From Candidatus Heimdallarchaeota archaeon (GTDB taxonomy: Archaea; Asgardarchaeota; Heimdallarchaeia; Hodarchaeales; Hodarchaeaceae), in contig CP070695.1 in assembly GCA_020353515.1 (NCBI GenBank), positions 666,843 through 730,842 on the forward strand: a DNA stretch of 64,000 nucleotides, in the 5' to 3' direction. The position numbers and the translations under genes were made by a program. Each line of letters opens with the position of its first letter. Within the stretch, counting starts at the first letter, position 1. This document shows, piece by piece, positions 7,739 to 16,112 of this stretch. Under the pieces are notes generated by a model, which was not told the DNA's origin, ran no database searches, and saw only the letters and a program-made list of their open reading frames with translations.

Positions 7739-9055
7739 TCAAGCTCTGTCTGGTTGTTTTTTTAGACCTAAGATATTAGCGTAGCCATCCATATCCATGA
7801 AACCATGCCCGCTAACATTAAAAACTATAGTTTTTTTCTCATTCTCTTTTTTACACTTTACTGCCTCATCTATTGCACAGGCAATACTATATGCCGATTC
7901 AGGTGCCGGTAGAAAGCCTTCTGCTTGCACAAACTCTCTAGCTCTTTCAAAAACATATTTTTCATCTTCAGGATAAGCCACTGTGTCAATGTAATTATGA
8001 TGCCTCAATAAACTTAAAATTGGTGCACAGCCATGATATCGAAGACCATCACCTCGGATTGGAACCATTGTTATCTGGTGACCCAAGGTATACATTTTTA
8101 ACATTGGAGTCATTTCAGCGTGGTCTGCAAAATCATACTTGTATTCTCCTTGTAGATTTGGAGCTGCTTTGCTTTGTGAAGCAATGAATTTAATTTCTGT
8201 CTTCTTTGTAAGAACATCATGCATAAAAGGAAGAGCAATACCCCCAAAGTTACTACCTCCTCCAAGACATGAAATTACAATATCTGGATATTCACCAGCA
8301 AGTTCCATTTGAGTTTTTGTTTCAAGTCCAATAATGGATTGATGTAACATAACATGATTTAATACAGACCCAAGGCAATATACTGCGTTTGGGTCTTTCT
8401 TAGCATCTTCTAGCCCTTCAGAAATTGCAATTCCTAATGAACCATTATGATTGGGATCTTCTTTGTATAATTTCTTACCAAATTCTGTTCTGTTGCTAGG
8501 TGATGCATATACATCTGCGCCGTACATCTGCATAAATTTTAATCGTTGTTCTTTCCAACGATAGACAGCTCTAACCCAAAAAATCGTACAATCTAGATCA
8601 TTCAAGCTTGCGGCGTATGCAAGTGCGTTACCCCATTGACCCGCTCCTGTTTCTGTCGTAAGTCGTTCAAATCCTTCTTGTTTTGCGTAATAAGCTTGAG
8701 CTAGGGCTGTGTTAACTTTATGACTGCCTGTTGGGCTATAAAACTCTGATTTATAGAATAATTTTGCAGGGGTTCCTAACTTATTTTCTAGATTTTTTGC
8801 TCTGAATAATGGTCTAGGTCTTCCTGCAGCTAAGAATAATTCACGAATTCCTTCAGGAATTGGAACCCATCGCTGATCTGACATCTCCTGCTTCAAACAT
8901 TCTTGTAAAAGCATATTGGGGAGATCATCAACTCTTGAATACCCTTCAGGGGGATCCTTAGGTGGTGGAAGCGGTTCAGGTAAATCTGGGATAATATTAT
9001 ACCACTTATCAGGTAATTCTTCAGCTTTGAGAATGATTTCTCTATTTGTATTCAT
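7739..9055 (-). CDS. trpB2: tryptophan synthase beta chain, TrpB2 type
   Basis: 438 residues, the length of the TrpB2 subgroup and longer than TrpB1 (about 400). The PLP lysine is K113 in TGSHKVNTA, and the phosphate-binding loop is GGGSNFGG. It has the TrpB2-type N-terminus (WYNIIPDLPEPLPPP) and the GAGQWGNAL motif. TrpB condenses indole with L-serine (some TrpB2 proteins prefer O-phosphoserine). No trpA or other trp gene lies nearby, so it may act as a stand-alone indole-salvage enzyme, as proposed for TrpB2. It lies 114 bases downstream of an aminotransferase gene on the same strand. Confidence 0.93.
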   Translation of the reverse strand: MNTNREIILKAEELPDKWYNIIPDLPEPLPPPKDPPEGYSRVDDLPNMLLQECLKQEMSDQRWVPIPEGIRELFLAAGRPRPLFRAKNLENKLGTPAKLFYKSEFYSPTGSHKVNTALAQAYYAKQEGFERLTTETGAGQWGNALAYAASLNDLDCTIFWVRAVYRWKEQRLKFMQMYGADVYASPSNRTEFGKKLYKEDPNHNGSLGIAISEGLEDAKKDPNAVYCLGSVLNHVMLHQSIIGLETKTQMELAGEYPDIVISCLGGGSNFGGIALPFMHDVLTKKTEIKFIASQSKAAPNLQGEYKYDFADHAEMTPMLKMYTLGHQITMVPIRGDGLRYHGCAPILSLLRHHNYIDTVAYPEDEKYVFERAREFVQAEGFLPAPESAYSIACAIDEAVKCKKENEKKTIVFNVSGHGFMDMDGYANILGLKKQPDRA

Positions 9056-9169
9056 GGTTTACACCTTTAGCTTCGATGAAGAGATGCGATAAACAATTTT
9101 TTATGCTTTCTGTGATCTATTAAAGAATTCTGGCGTTCAATTCAGGATTTTTTTCATTAATCAATAGAA

Positions 9170-10360
9170 TCATGAAAAGAAAGATTGAATTCGTGTGCCA
9201 GCTTCTCGGATATCTTCTTGATTTAAAAATCCATAAGACACACGCACATGATCTGGAGTTGCGGTTCCAAATTCTGATCCTGGAACGACAACTATCTGAC
9301 ATTCCTCTAAAAGACACTCTGAGAATTTTGTTCCATTCATCCCAAGTCCACTGACATCAGGATAAATGTAAAAAGCGCCAAGGGGATTATAATCTACTTT
9401 TATTCCATCTACAGAAGTGAAAGCCTTAATAGTCTCTGTTCGTCTTTTAGTAAGCTCTTCCATCATTGAATTTCGGATAGAGGAGGGAGAATCCAGAGCT
9501 ATTTTGGCAGCTATTTGAGCTGGGCTATTTGCACAAGCTGTATTATATTGATGAACTAATGAAATAGAAGAAAGGATTTCAGGGGGAGCTAGAACATAAC
9601 CAATCCGAAAACCAGTCATACAATAAGTCTTGGAAAAAGATGAAATGATAATCACGTTATCATAGTCAATTTCTGCTGCACAGGTGTGTTGATGACCATT
9701 ATAGGTAATAGCCTCGTATGCTTCGTCAGATATTACGAGTATTCCTTTATCTGAAGCAATTTCTACAACTGCTTTGATTTGTTCACGAATCATTACACTT
9801 CCAGTAGGATTACAAGGGAAGTTCAGAACAAGAGCTTTGGTTTTAGAGTTAATAGTTTCATTCACTGCGTCTGCTTCTAGCTCAAAATTGTTATTCAAAG
9901 GAATTGGTTTTACTTTACCCCCGGCGAGTCTAATCTGAGCAGCATAATAACCGAAAGTAGGATCTTGGATAAGAATTTCATCACCAGGCTCAACATAGGC
10001 AATAAATGTATCGATCAAAGCTTCTAAGCAACCTGAGGTTACTACTACTTGGTTTGGTGAATAATCAAGATGATATTTGGCTTTATATCTTTCAACTATT
10101 GCCTCTCGTAATTCTTGAAGGCCTGCATTTGGAGAGTAACGATGAGAAACGGGATCATCAAGAGCAATTTTCAGTCGGTCGATGATTTCAGGCATAGTCG
10201 GGATATTTAGGTTTCCAAGCCCAAAAGAGAGAATCTTATGTGAGGTGGATTTAGCAATTTTGTGCTCCAATTCAAACAGTTTTCTCAATCCTGATGGGCG
10301 GATTCGTGACATACGACTGGCAGATCGTTTAGGATTACGAGACTTCTTCTCTACTGTCAT
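9170..10360 (-). CDS. class I/II PLP aminotransferase (AspC-like)
   Basis: 396 residues of fold-type I aminotransferase. Motifs are YSPNAGLQELREAI, the VTSGCLEALI PLP-phosphate region, NFPCNPTGS, SDEAYEAI and SSFSKTYCMTGFRIGY with the PLP lysine at about residue 242, plus the substrate-carboxylate arginine in DHVRVSYGF near the end. This matches the archaeal aspartate/aromatic/alanine aminotransferase group (COG0436). The exact amino donor cannot be decided. It is upstream of trpB2 on the same strand, which might hint at aromatic amino acid metabolism, but the link is weak. Confidence 0.9.
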   Translation of the reverse strand: MTVEKKSRNPKRSASRMSRIRPSGLRKLFELEHKIAKSTSHKILSFGLGNLNIPTMPEIIDRLKIALDDPVSHRYSPNAGLQELREAIVERYKAKYHLDYSPNQVVVTSGCLEALIDTFIAYVEPGDEILIQDPTFGYYAAQIRLAGGKVKPIPLNNNFELEADAVNETINSKTKALVLNFPCNPTGSVMIREQIKAVVEIASDKGILVISDEAYEAITYNGHQHTCAAEIDYDNVIIISSFSKTYCMTGFRIGYVLAPPEILSSISLVHQYNTACANSPAQIAAKIALDSPSSIRNSMMEELTKRRTETIKAFTSVDGIKVDYNPLGAFYIYPDVSGLGMNGTKFSECLLEECQIVVVPGSEFGTATPDHVRVSYGFLNQEDIREAGTRIQSFFS

Positions 10361-10512
10361 TCTATTTGCCTAATCCTTTGTATTTTTATGAAAAAAAGAA
10401 TCTTAATAATGAAAAGGAGATGATAATGAAAAACTTGTGTTTCATAACTGTTTGCTGAAAGACATGAATAGTTCCTTAAGTCTTTCTTTTTATTTCGTAC
10501 AATTGTGATAAA

Positions 10513-11148
10513 ATGTTATCATTTCCAAAAATAATTCTTGCCTCCCAATCCCCAGCTCGTGCAAAGGTGTTAGGGCAGATTCAAATTCCTTTCCTTGCTA
10601 TCCCAAGTAAAATTGATGAAAATAGTGATGAGAATAAGACCGTAGATCCCCAAAAGTATGTATTACGAATTTCCCAGAAAAAAGTTACCAGTGTTGCCAT
10701 TCAACAGCAATATGAACAAAAAAATTATGTTATTGTAGGATGTGATACAGTGGTCGTGAGTTCTTCGAACACGATCATTGGAAAACCTAAGAATCGGGAG
10801 GAAGCAGCTTTTGTATTACGAATCTTATCTGGGGATTCACATACGGTCATAACTGGTTGTACTATTGTCATTTATCCAGATAAAGTCAAATATCAGACTG
10901 TAGTTTCTACAGTAGTTAATTTTAGGACACTTGTAGACGAAGAGATAAATTATTACTTGGAAAAAGGTGAATGGAAAAATAAAGCAGGAGGTTATGCCAT
11001 TCAGGGCTTAGGTGCTATATTAATAGATAAAATAGAAGGAGATTACTACAACATTGTAGGTTTACCTGTAAGTTGGATTTGGCAGACCCTTTGGAACCAT
11101 TACGGAAAAAAGCTTCTTCTAATAAAGAAAGAAATAGATAAGAGGTAA
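10513..11148 (+). CDS. Maf-like nucleoside triphosphate pyrophosphatase
   Basis: 211 residues. It starts with the Maf signature LASQSPARAKVL (usual SxSPRR with Ala replacing one Arg), then VGCDTVVV (catalytic Asp region), GKPKNREEAAFVLRILSGDSHTV and GGYAIQGLGA. Maf enzymes hydrolyse non-canonical or canonical NTPs (dTTP, UTP, m7GTP) to monophosphates and serve nucleotide housekeeping or septum control. The length is normal and the gene stands alone. Maf is more common in bacteria and eukaryotes than archaea, so transfer is possible; base composition does not stand out. Confidence 0.88.
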   Translation: MLSFPKIILASQSPARAKVLGQIQIPFLAIPSKIDENSDENKTVDPQKYVLRISQKKVTSVAIQQQYEQKNYVIVGCDTVVVSSSNTIIGKPKNREEAAFVLRILSGDSHTVITGCTIVIYPDKVKYQTVVSTVVNFRTLVDEEINYYLEKGEWKNKAGGYAIQGLGAILIDKIEGDYYNIVGLPVSWIWQTLWNHYGKKLLLIKKEIDKR

Positions 11149-11165
11149 AACTTTCTGATTTGATG

Positions 11166-11441
11166 TCAAGCTGCATTTGTTGTCTGAACATGAAACAATG
11201 ACGTTCGCATATCACTAAAGTTTGCGACTTTTGTGACTAAACCAATTCCAATCAACTTTTTCAGAGCATTCCGAATGGTTCGATCAGAATATGTACATCT
11301 TTTCTCCAGATCTCCTGATGTTAAAGGTCCCTCTTGTGATAATATCTCAAAAATTCTCTTTGCACTCTGAGGCAAAGGTATTGAATCGATTATAGACGAA
11401 ATAACGCCTTTATTTTCTTCATCATCTAACAGAATTTGCAT
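11166..11441 (-). CDS. small winged-helix protein
   Basis: 91 residues from the ATG (a TTG one codon upstream is possible). Residues about 22-80 form a winged helix of the MarR/TrmB/Rpc34-like kind: AKRIFEILSQEGPLTSGDLEKR, CTYSDRTIRNALKKL as recognition helix, and GLVTKVANF as wing. Many archaeal homologues of this size are general transcription-associated HTH proteins. The start overlaps the stop of a small upstream frame (TGATG), suggesting coupling if that frame is real. The regulatory target is unknown. Confidence 0.72.
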   Translation of the reverse strand: MQILLDDEENKGVISSIIDSIPLPQSAKRIFEILSQEGPLTSGDLEKRCTYSDRTIRNALKKLIGIGLVTKVANFSDMRTSLFHVQTTNAA

Positions 11442-11656
11442 CAAATTCTTTTTTCACCAATTATATCTTTTTTAAGTGGAATATGAGCAGAACCAACGTC
11501 AAATAGTAGGATTGATTTGCTTTGTTTGTGATGTTGCTTTAGTTGTTTGTGTTGTTGCTTGTGTTGGTCTTGTTGCGCGACATATTTAAACCTTTGCATC
11601 AATTTGAAAATCGTTTTTTTTAAGAGGAAATTGTAGTTCTTACCAAGAAAAGTCAA
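11441..11656 (-). CDS. possible small Gln/His/Lys-rich protein
   Basis: 71-codon frame ending in a TGATG overlap with the winged-helix gene. The middle is a low-complexity Q/H/K stretch (DQHKQQHKQLKQHHKQSK) encoded by CAA/CAC/AAA-rich DNA. A TATA-like TTTAAATA lies inside the frame (about 11585-11592). The region could therefore simply be the CA-rich untranslated leader of the winged-helix gene. I see no domain. Coding status is doubtful. Confidence 0.22.
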   Translation of the reverse strand: MTFLGKNYNFLLKKTIFKLMQRFKYVAQQDQHKQQHKQLKQHHKQSKSILLFDVGSAHIPLKKDIIGEKRI

Positions 11657-11741
11657 AGGAGTACTACAAAATAAGTGGAAAAAAAACAGGTAAGAGATTG
11701 CTTAAGAAATCCTCATAAAAATCGATATCATTTAAGTTAAG

Positions 11742-12048
11742 TGGAACAGACCAGAACTTCGGGGCTTCCACACTAGTTCGGTTGAACTTGATGGTACTTA
11801 AGACCCGAGCCCGAAAAGCATAACCCCTCGGTCTTAGGGCTGTTCATTCCCATGCCTGACCCGTTTTAACCTTGCATTCTTATTCCTCTCTCCAGAGGAA
11901 TCTCAGCAAGAGGTCACCTAGTCGGAGGATCTCTCATTGCACTTATCAAGGAGCCTTACTAGGCTTAGGCATCTCGGTTCTGGGATTAAGCTCGTCATAT
12001 AGCGTTACGATATAGCTGAGCCGCTATCCTCAGCCGCCTACTGTTCCA
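11742..12048 (-). ncRNA. SRP RNA (7S RNA)
   Basis: About 307 bases, the usual archaeal length. The minus-strand 5' end (TGGAACAG, 12048-12041) pairs perfectly with the 3' end (CTGTTCCA, 11749-11742) as helix 1. The SRP54-binding helix 8 lies at 11861-11838. It contains GGUCAGG, a stem CAU/AUG capped by a GGGA (GNRA) tetraloop, and ACAGCC on the return side, matching position by position the E. coli 4.5S and archaeal consensus. A TATA box sits 25 bases before the inferred 5' end. The RNA scaffolds SRP19 and SRP54 for membrane targeting of nascent proteins. The ends are inferred from pairing and could be off by a few bases. Confidence 0.92.
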
Positions 12049-12068
12049 TGTAGTTTGTCTTTTGCACC

Positions 12069-12078
12069 TTTATAAATA
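12069..12078 (-). promoter_or_regulatory. TATA box of the SRP RNA gene
   Basis: TATTTATAAA read on the minus strand, preceded by a G/C-rich BRE-like stretch. Its centre is 25 bases from the 5' end of the SRP RNA deduced from helix 1 pairing, the distance expected for archaeal TBP/TFB promoters. Confidence 0.8.
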
Positions 12079-12295
12079 TCGCCCCTTGTAAATAGGTGGG
12101 TTTCTCTGCGAGTTATCTACAGCTATTGTAGAAGCTTTTTTGCTTTACCGAAGTTAATTAAATAATGAGTTTAATATCCATTTAAGAAAAAGCTTAGGAA
12201 AGATTAAATAAATTCAGAGAAGAGATGGTAATAAGGTTCACTCATCAAATCTTAAGCTGACGATTATAATTTTAACAAAATTTGGTTGATTTTTC

Positions 12296-12790
12296 TTGGC
12301 CCTTTCCAATAATACTTCAAAGAAATCGAAAACTGGGCTTCGACAGGTATTGATTGACATCGTGAATTCTCTCGATGGTATCTACTCTGGTTTTTGTGTC
12401 GATACAGACGGCCTCTTAATCGAAGAAGTAAATCTTGAAGCCACAATGGGGAAAGAAAGTAGCCTTATCCTTTGTTCACTTGTAGCTGGCATTCAATCAA
12501 ACATGGATATCATAGGTCATGAGATTGGAAGTTCCCCTTGGGTCTCTTTTACTGCTGAAAGCAGCAATTACAAATTTTTTTTACGAGCAATTGGCCAGGT
12601 TGCCTTTTTAGGCGTATTAACCGATCCATATGTGGATCTCGAGCTGTTGAAGTTAATAATTGGACCGGCTGTAGATTCGATATTACAAATAATTCAACAG
12701 TGGTCTCCACTAAAGCGCCCTCAAACACAATTTTCCTCTTTATCTATTACTAGAGAAGACTTAGATAAAATGCTATCAATGAAGAAGTGA
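12296..12790 (+). CDS. roadblock/LC7-like protein
   Basis: 164 residues from TTG. Residues about 18-125 follow the roadblock pattern: LIDIVNSLDGIYSGFCVDTDGLLIEE (helix, strand, DTDG turn, strand), a helix with LILCSLVAGIQSNMDII, then strands and a final helix LLKLIIGPAVDSILQII. A polar C-terminal tail follows. It is less canonical than the pair at 2.9-3.6 kb. It lies 21 bases before a zinc-ribbon gene, and both are upstream of the longin-like/EndoQ/Nre group. A GTPase-linked scaffold role is inferred from the fold only. Confidence 0.7.
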   Translation: MALSNNTSKKSKTGLRQVLIDIVNSLDGIYSGFCVDTDGLLIEEVNLEATMGKESSLILCSLVAGIQSNMDIIGHEIGSSPWVSFTAESSNYKFFLRAIGQVAFLGVLTDPYVDLELLKLIIGPAVDSILQIIQQWSPLKRPQTQFSSLSITREDLDKMLSMKK

Positions 12791-12811
12791 ATTACTCTGG
12801 CTAAACCTCCT

Positions 12812-13108
12812 GTGCGTGATTCGAAGATTCCTTGTCCTAATTGTAAAAAAGGAACCCTTTTTTGGAACCCTGAAGAGAAATTATACGTTTGTACAGAATG
12901 TGGAATTCAGGAAGCCGCATTAAAAACATGGATTAGTGCTGCAGAGCATCGTCAGAAAATAAAACAACGAAAACGTGAAAAAGAACGTCAATGGGCATTA
13001 AATATTCTAGGGGTAAAAGACCAACTAAAATCTCCCAAAAAAACAAAACAAGAACAAGAGTGGGATGAACTAATCGAAATGATTAAGAAAAAAGAGTCTA
13101 AATCTTAA
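12812..13108 (+). CDS. zinc-ribbon protein with basic C-terminus
   Basis: 98 residues if GTG at 12812 is the start; the frame is open seven codons further up to the preceding stop, so the true start is uncertain. CPNC (near residue 8) and CTEC about 20 residues later make a zinc ribbon. The rest is a highly charged helix (RQKIKQRKREKERQW, then KKTKQEQEWDELIEMIKKKES). No enzyme motif is present. It is probably co-transcribed with the roadblock-like gene 21 bases upstream. Function unknown; a nucleic-acid-binding accessory role would fit. Confidence 0.7.
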   Translation: MRDSKIPCPNCKKGTLFWNPEEKLYVCTECGIQEAALKTWISAAEHRQKIKQRKREKERQWALNILGVKDQLKSPKKTKQEQEWDELIEMIKKKESKS

Positions 13109-13348
13109 AAAAAGTGGGGCTTCATTGAAGCGTTGATTCTCTTTCATTTTTTGAGAAGGAAAATAATGATTTTTCTCCAGATTAAACTTGATTTATAATT
13201 ATAGAACATAATAACGTTTAATCTTCGATTAATTTGTAAAATCGAAGATAATTTGAAAAGACTTAATTAAAGCATTAAGAATCTTAAGTATGATAATGAA
13301 CTCACCTCTTAAACTGAGGAGTCTTTTCAATTCAGTCTTTACAAACAA

Positions 13349-14668
13349 ATGGTGAGCCCAAGAATCATGGAAACATTCGATAGGCGAGGAGACATTCCTA
13401 TTCATTTTTTCTTAGCCCTTATTGTCTTTGATGAAGAACATGGACCTGTCTTAAACTCTTATTTGACTCATGGGTTAAAAATTCCGAAAATAATACTTCA
13501 GGGGGTTACAACTACTCTATTTACAATGGCTATTGGAGTCGGTGAACCAACAGGAGAACCTGAGACAGCAATTATTCCAATAAATGTCACAGGAATCCAA
13601 GGCCGCATATTGATTCACTCATTTGTAATTGATGATCCAGAAGCGAGAGGAAGAAATCGGATTGAAAGCTTCATGTTGTTTATTCCTCGGGCTCATCAGG
13701 ATAAATTGTTACAACACTCCTTAGCCTTCTCAAACATTCTACAAGAGGCCATCCATGAAAAAAAATATTTTATAAATAACAGTAAGCAAGAAATTTATTC
13801 CTTGGATAATGTTTTTGAAAATATCAAGAAAATACTATTAACTAAAATCGATAATACCCTTCAAGATCGAATCAGTGATATTTGTACCGATAAAGAAACT
13901 GTATTAGTTTCTGATGGAACCATCAGAGCTGTACATAACATAATTTTGTCTCCAGATATAATTTCATTAGTGAATAAAATCCCTTCACTCATACAAGATT
14001 ATGAGGATGAGCTTAAAACATTTGGAACCTTTTTTGATGCACTTCCCATCGAAATTCATGGAAAAACTTATAGTAATCACCAATTTTATATGGTATACAT
14101 TAGAAATAACTTCATAATCGCCTTTAGTTCAGGTAAAGGGCGTCTAGGAAGTCTGTTTAGAAACTTCCGTGAAATTCTTTGGAATCTAAGCTTGCAGAGT
14201 AATCTTTCTTCACAATCTTCAATATCACGATACTCAACAACAATCAAAAATGAAAGTGAGCTATTTCCTCAAAATCAGTTTTTAGACAAGAGTTTTCAAC
14301 TATTAAAGAGTTTTCAGCCAATTATTACAGATGTATCTCTTTCACGTTGTAATATGAATGTAGTAGAGACACTTCGTACAAGTTCTAATCGCATTGTAAA
14401 AAAACACGCTTTAATTTGCCAAATCTTTGAAGCTATTAACAATATTTGTTCACGCTTATTCCGAACAGATTTGGTTCAGGTAGTTTTATCTCAACATGGG
14501 ACAAATGCTATTGCATTAAAGTGGGCAACCAATAGTGAGGATGATACTTCTTTATTTATGGTTGGTGACTCCACTAAGGGAGTTGGGTTATTAAAACTTG
14601 TTGGTGAACAAGTCTTAGAATACAGAGGAAAACCTGACTCGTACACTAATATCACACCTGATTTATGA
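13349..14668 (+). CDS. large longin-like domain protein
   Basis: 439 residues. The N-terminal part (FFLALIVFDEEHGPVLNSYL, then ESFMLFIPRAHQDKLL) has a strand with the D/E-x-x-GP signature of longin-like domains, as in SNARE longins and NPRL2/DENN-type proteins. A second candidate copy lies near residues 235-285 (IHGKTYSNHQFYMVYIRNNFIIAFSS). The rest is mixed alpha/beta without a catalytic motif. The stop is 15 bases before the EndoQ start, so it is part of the repair operon. Its presence beside DNA repair genes is unusual for a trafficking-type fold. The longin assignment is moderate and the function unknown. Confidence 0.55.
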   Translation: MVSPRIMETFDRRGDIPIHFFLALIVFDEEHGPVLNSYLTHGLKIPKIILQGVTTTLFTMAIGVGEPTGEPETAIIPINVTGIQGRILIHSFVIDDPEARGRNRIESFMLFIPRAHQDKLLQHSLAFSNILQEAIHEKKYFINNSKQEIYSLDNVFENIKKILLTKIDNTLQDRISDICTDKETVLVSDGTIRAVHNIILSPDIISLVNKIPSLIQDYEDELKTFGTFFDALPIEIHGKTYSNHQFYMVYIRNNFIIAFSSGKGRLGSLFRNFREILWNLSLQSNLSSQSSISRYSTTIKNESELFPQNQFLDKSFQLLKSFQPIITDVSLSRCNMNVVETLRTSSNRIVKKHALICQIFEAINNICSRLFRTDLVQVVLSQHGTNAIALKWATNSEDDTSLFMVGDSTKGVGLLKLVGEQVLEYRGKPDSYTNITPDL

Positions 14669-14683
14669 TGAGGAGAACGGTTC

Positions 14684-16069
14684 TTGGAAGTAGCAGTAGA
14701 TCTACATGCTCATTCGGTCTTTGCTGGTGGAACTCAAGCTCTTGCGATAACACCAGAGAAAAAGAGTATAAACCAGAAAAAAGCTATTTCTCATTTAACA
14801 AAGACAAACCAAACAATGCCCTTAAAGGGTATCGATTTAATCGGTACAGGTGACTGTCAATTCACCTTATGGACAGAAATTCTTAAGGAAATTCTCTCTG
14901 AAGATACGGATGGAATATTTTTCCTTCAAAATAAAAGACAGACACGCTTTTTACTACAAACTGAAATGATATTTACTGCGAAAATGGGTAAATACTCAAA
15001 AGAAACACATGTTATTTTTCTTTTTCCAAATTTTCCTTTAGTAGAAGAATTTCGAGCATTACTGGACGGATGGAGGGTTAAACACCAGAAAATGGCGAGA
15101 CCATTCATTCCATGCCAATCCTCTAGTCAGGTTGCAGAACGTATTCACTCCATATTAGATTTAAATCCTTGGGTGGAGGCTATTCCCTCGCATATTATGA
15201 CACCGCAGGGTGTTTTTGGATCTGGTAAGGGAAATATTCGAGTTAATCATCTAGTTGACTTTTTTGATTCAGTTACATCAAGATTGAAAATTTTTGAAAC
15301 TGGACTATCAGCTGATCCAGAATTTTTGAGATTAATTCCAGAATTAGATGATAAAGTGTTAATTTCAAATTCTGATGCTCATTCAAGTGCCTTACATCGA
15401 ATGGGACGGGAATATACTGTATTATCTACCTCGAGAATTGCCTATAAGAGTATCATTTCAGCTTTACGTAATAATCATGTTCTATACACTGCTGAATTTC
15501 CCCCAGAAGAGGGACGGTTTTTTCTCACAGGTCACCGAGCTGGGAGGAAACGACCAGGTTTTCATGGTGAAAGTGATTACTGTTACTTTTCTCCTCAGCA
15601 TGTTCCTTCAAACGATGTCTGCCCAATCTGCAATAAATCTCTCACAATAGGTGTATTCCAGAGGTGTGTTGAGATTAGCCAAGCTCAAGAAGGAAAGAGA
15701 GAACTAGGAGATGTTATTTCCCCCAGGAAATTCATTCGTATGGTACCTTTGATAGATATATTGAGTCATGTACTAGAAATAAAAACAAAGACAGCAAAAT
15801 CTTTAGTCAACAAATATCGTCAGATTATTAACATTATAGGGCCTGAACGAATGTTATGGCAATTGACTTCTGAGGATGTTGAATCTATGCTGAATGGCCA
15901 TATAGAAAAGCCCATACTGAAGGCAATCCTCGAAGTTAAAGCTGGGGATTTCACATTTAAACCATATGGGTTTGATGGAGTTTATGGTACTTTAGTAATT
16001 GGCCAGAGGGGAAATTATAAAAATGTTAATGTGATTCATTCTTCAAAACCAATTCAACAAACACTTTAA
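14684..16069 (+). CDS. endonuclease Q-like PHP nuclease
   Basis: 461 residues. A PHP domain at the N-terminus shows VDLHAHSVFAGG (HxH metal ligands), IGTGDC, QTEMIF and NSDAHS. A four-cysteine-type zinc module (CPICNKS) lies near residue 316. A helical C-terminal region (IINIIGPERMLWQLT..) resembles helix-hairpin-helix. Order and length match TIGR00375/EndoQ of Thermococcales, which nicks DNA 5' of deaminated bases (hypoxanthine, uracil), abasic sites and ribonucleotides, and works with PCNA. It starts with TTG. The next gene, nre, carries a PCNA-binding motif, so the two form a repair pair. Confidence 0.85.
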   Translation: MEVAVDLHAHSVFAGGTQALAITPEKKSINQKKAISHLTKTNQTMPLKGIDLIGTGDCQFTLWTEILKEILSEDTDGIFFLQNKRQTRFLLQTEMIFTAKMGKYSKETHVIFLFPNFPLVEEFRALLDGWRVKHQKMARPFIPCQSSSQVAERIHSILDLNPWVEAIPSHIMTPQGVFGSGKGNIRVNHLVDFFDSVTSRLKIFETGLSADPEFLRLIPELDDKVLISNSDAHSSALHRMGREYTVLSTSRIAYKSIISALRNNHVLYTAEFPPEEGRFFLTGHRAGRKRPGFHGESDYCYFSPQHVPSNDVCPICNKSLTIGVFQRCVEISQAQEGKRELGDVISPRKFIRMVPLIDILSHVLEIKTKTAKSLVNKYRQIINIIGPERMLWQLTSEDVESMLNGHIEKPILKAILEVKAGDFTFKPYGFDGVYGTLVIGQRGNYKNVNVIHSSKPIQQTL

Positions 16070-16112
16070 TCTGCTGTTTATTTTTCTAACAAGTAAAGAT
16101 TTCAGTTAATAA

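Noticed and set aside
12080..12180. Possible tRNA or terminator between SRP RNA and the roadblock gene
   Set aside because: Only a 5-base stem (CTACA/TGTAG) and an AAGC/GCTT pair; no TTCRA loop or acceptor pairing.
14665..14853. 62-codon plus-strand frame at the start of the EndoQ gene
   Set aside because: Overlaps the clear PHP-domain frame throughout; shadow.
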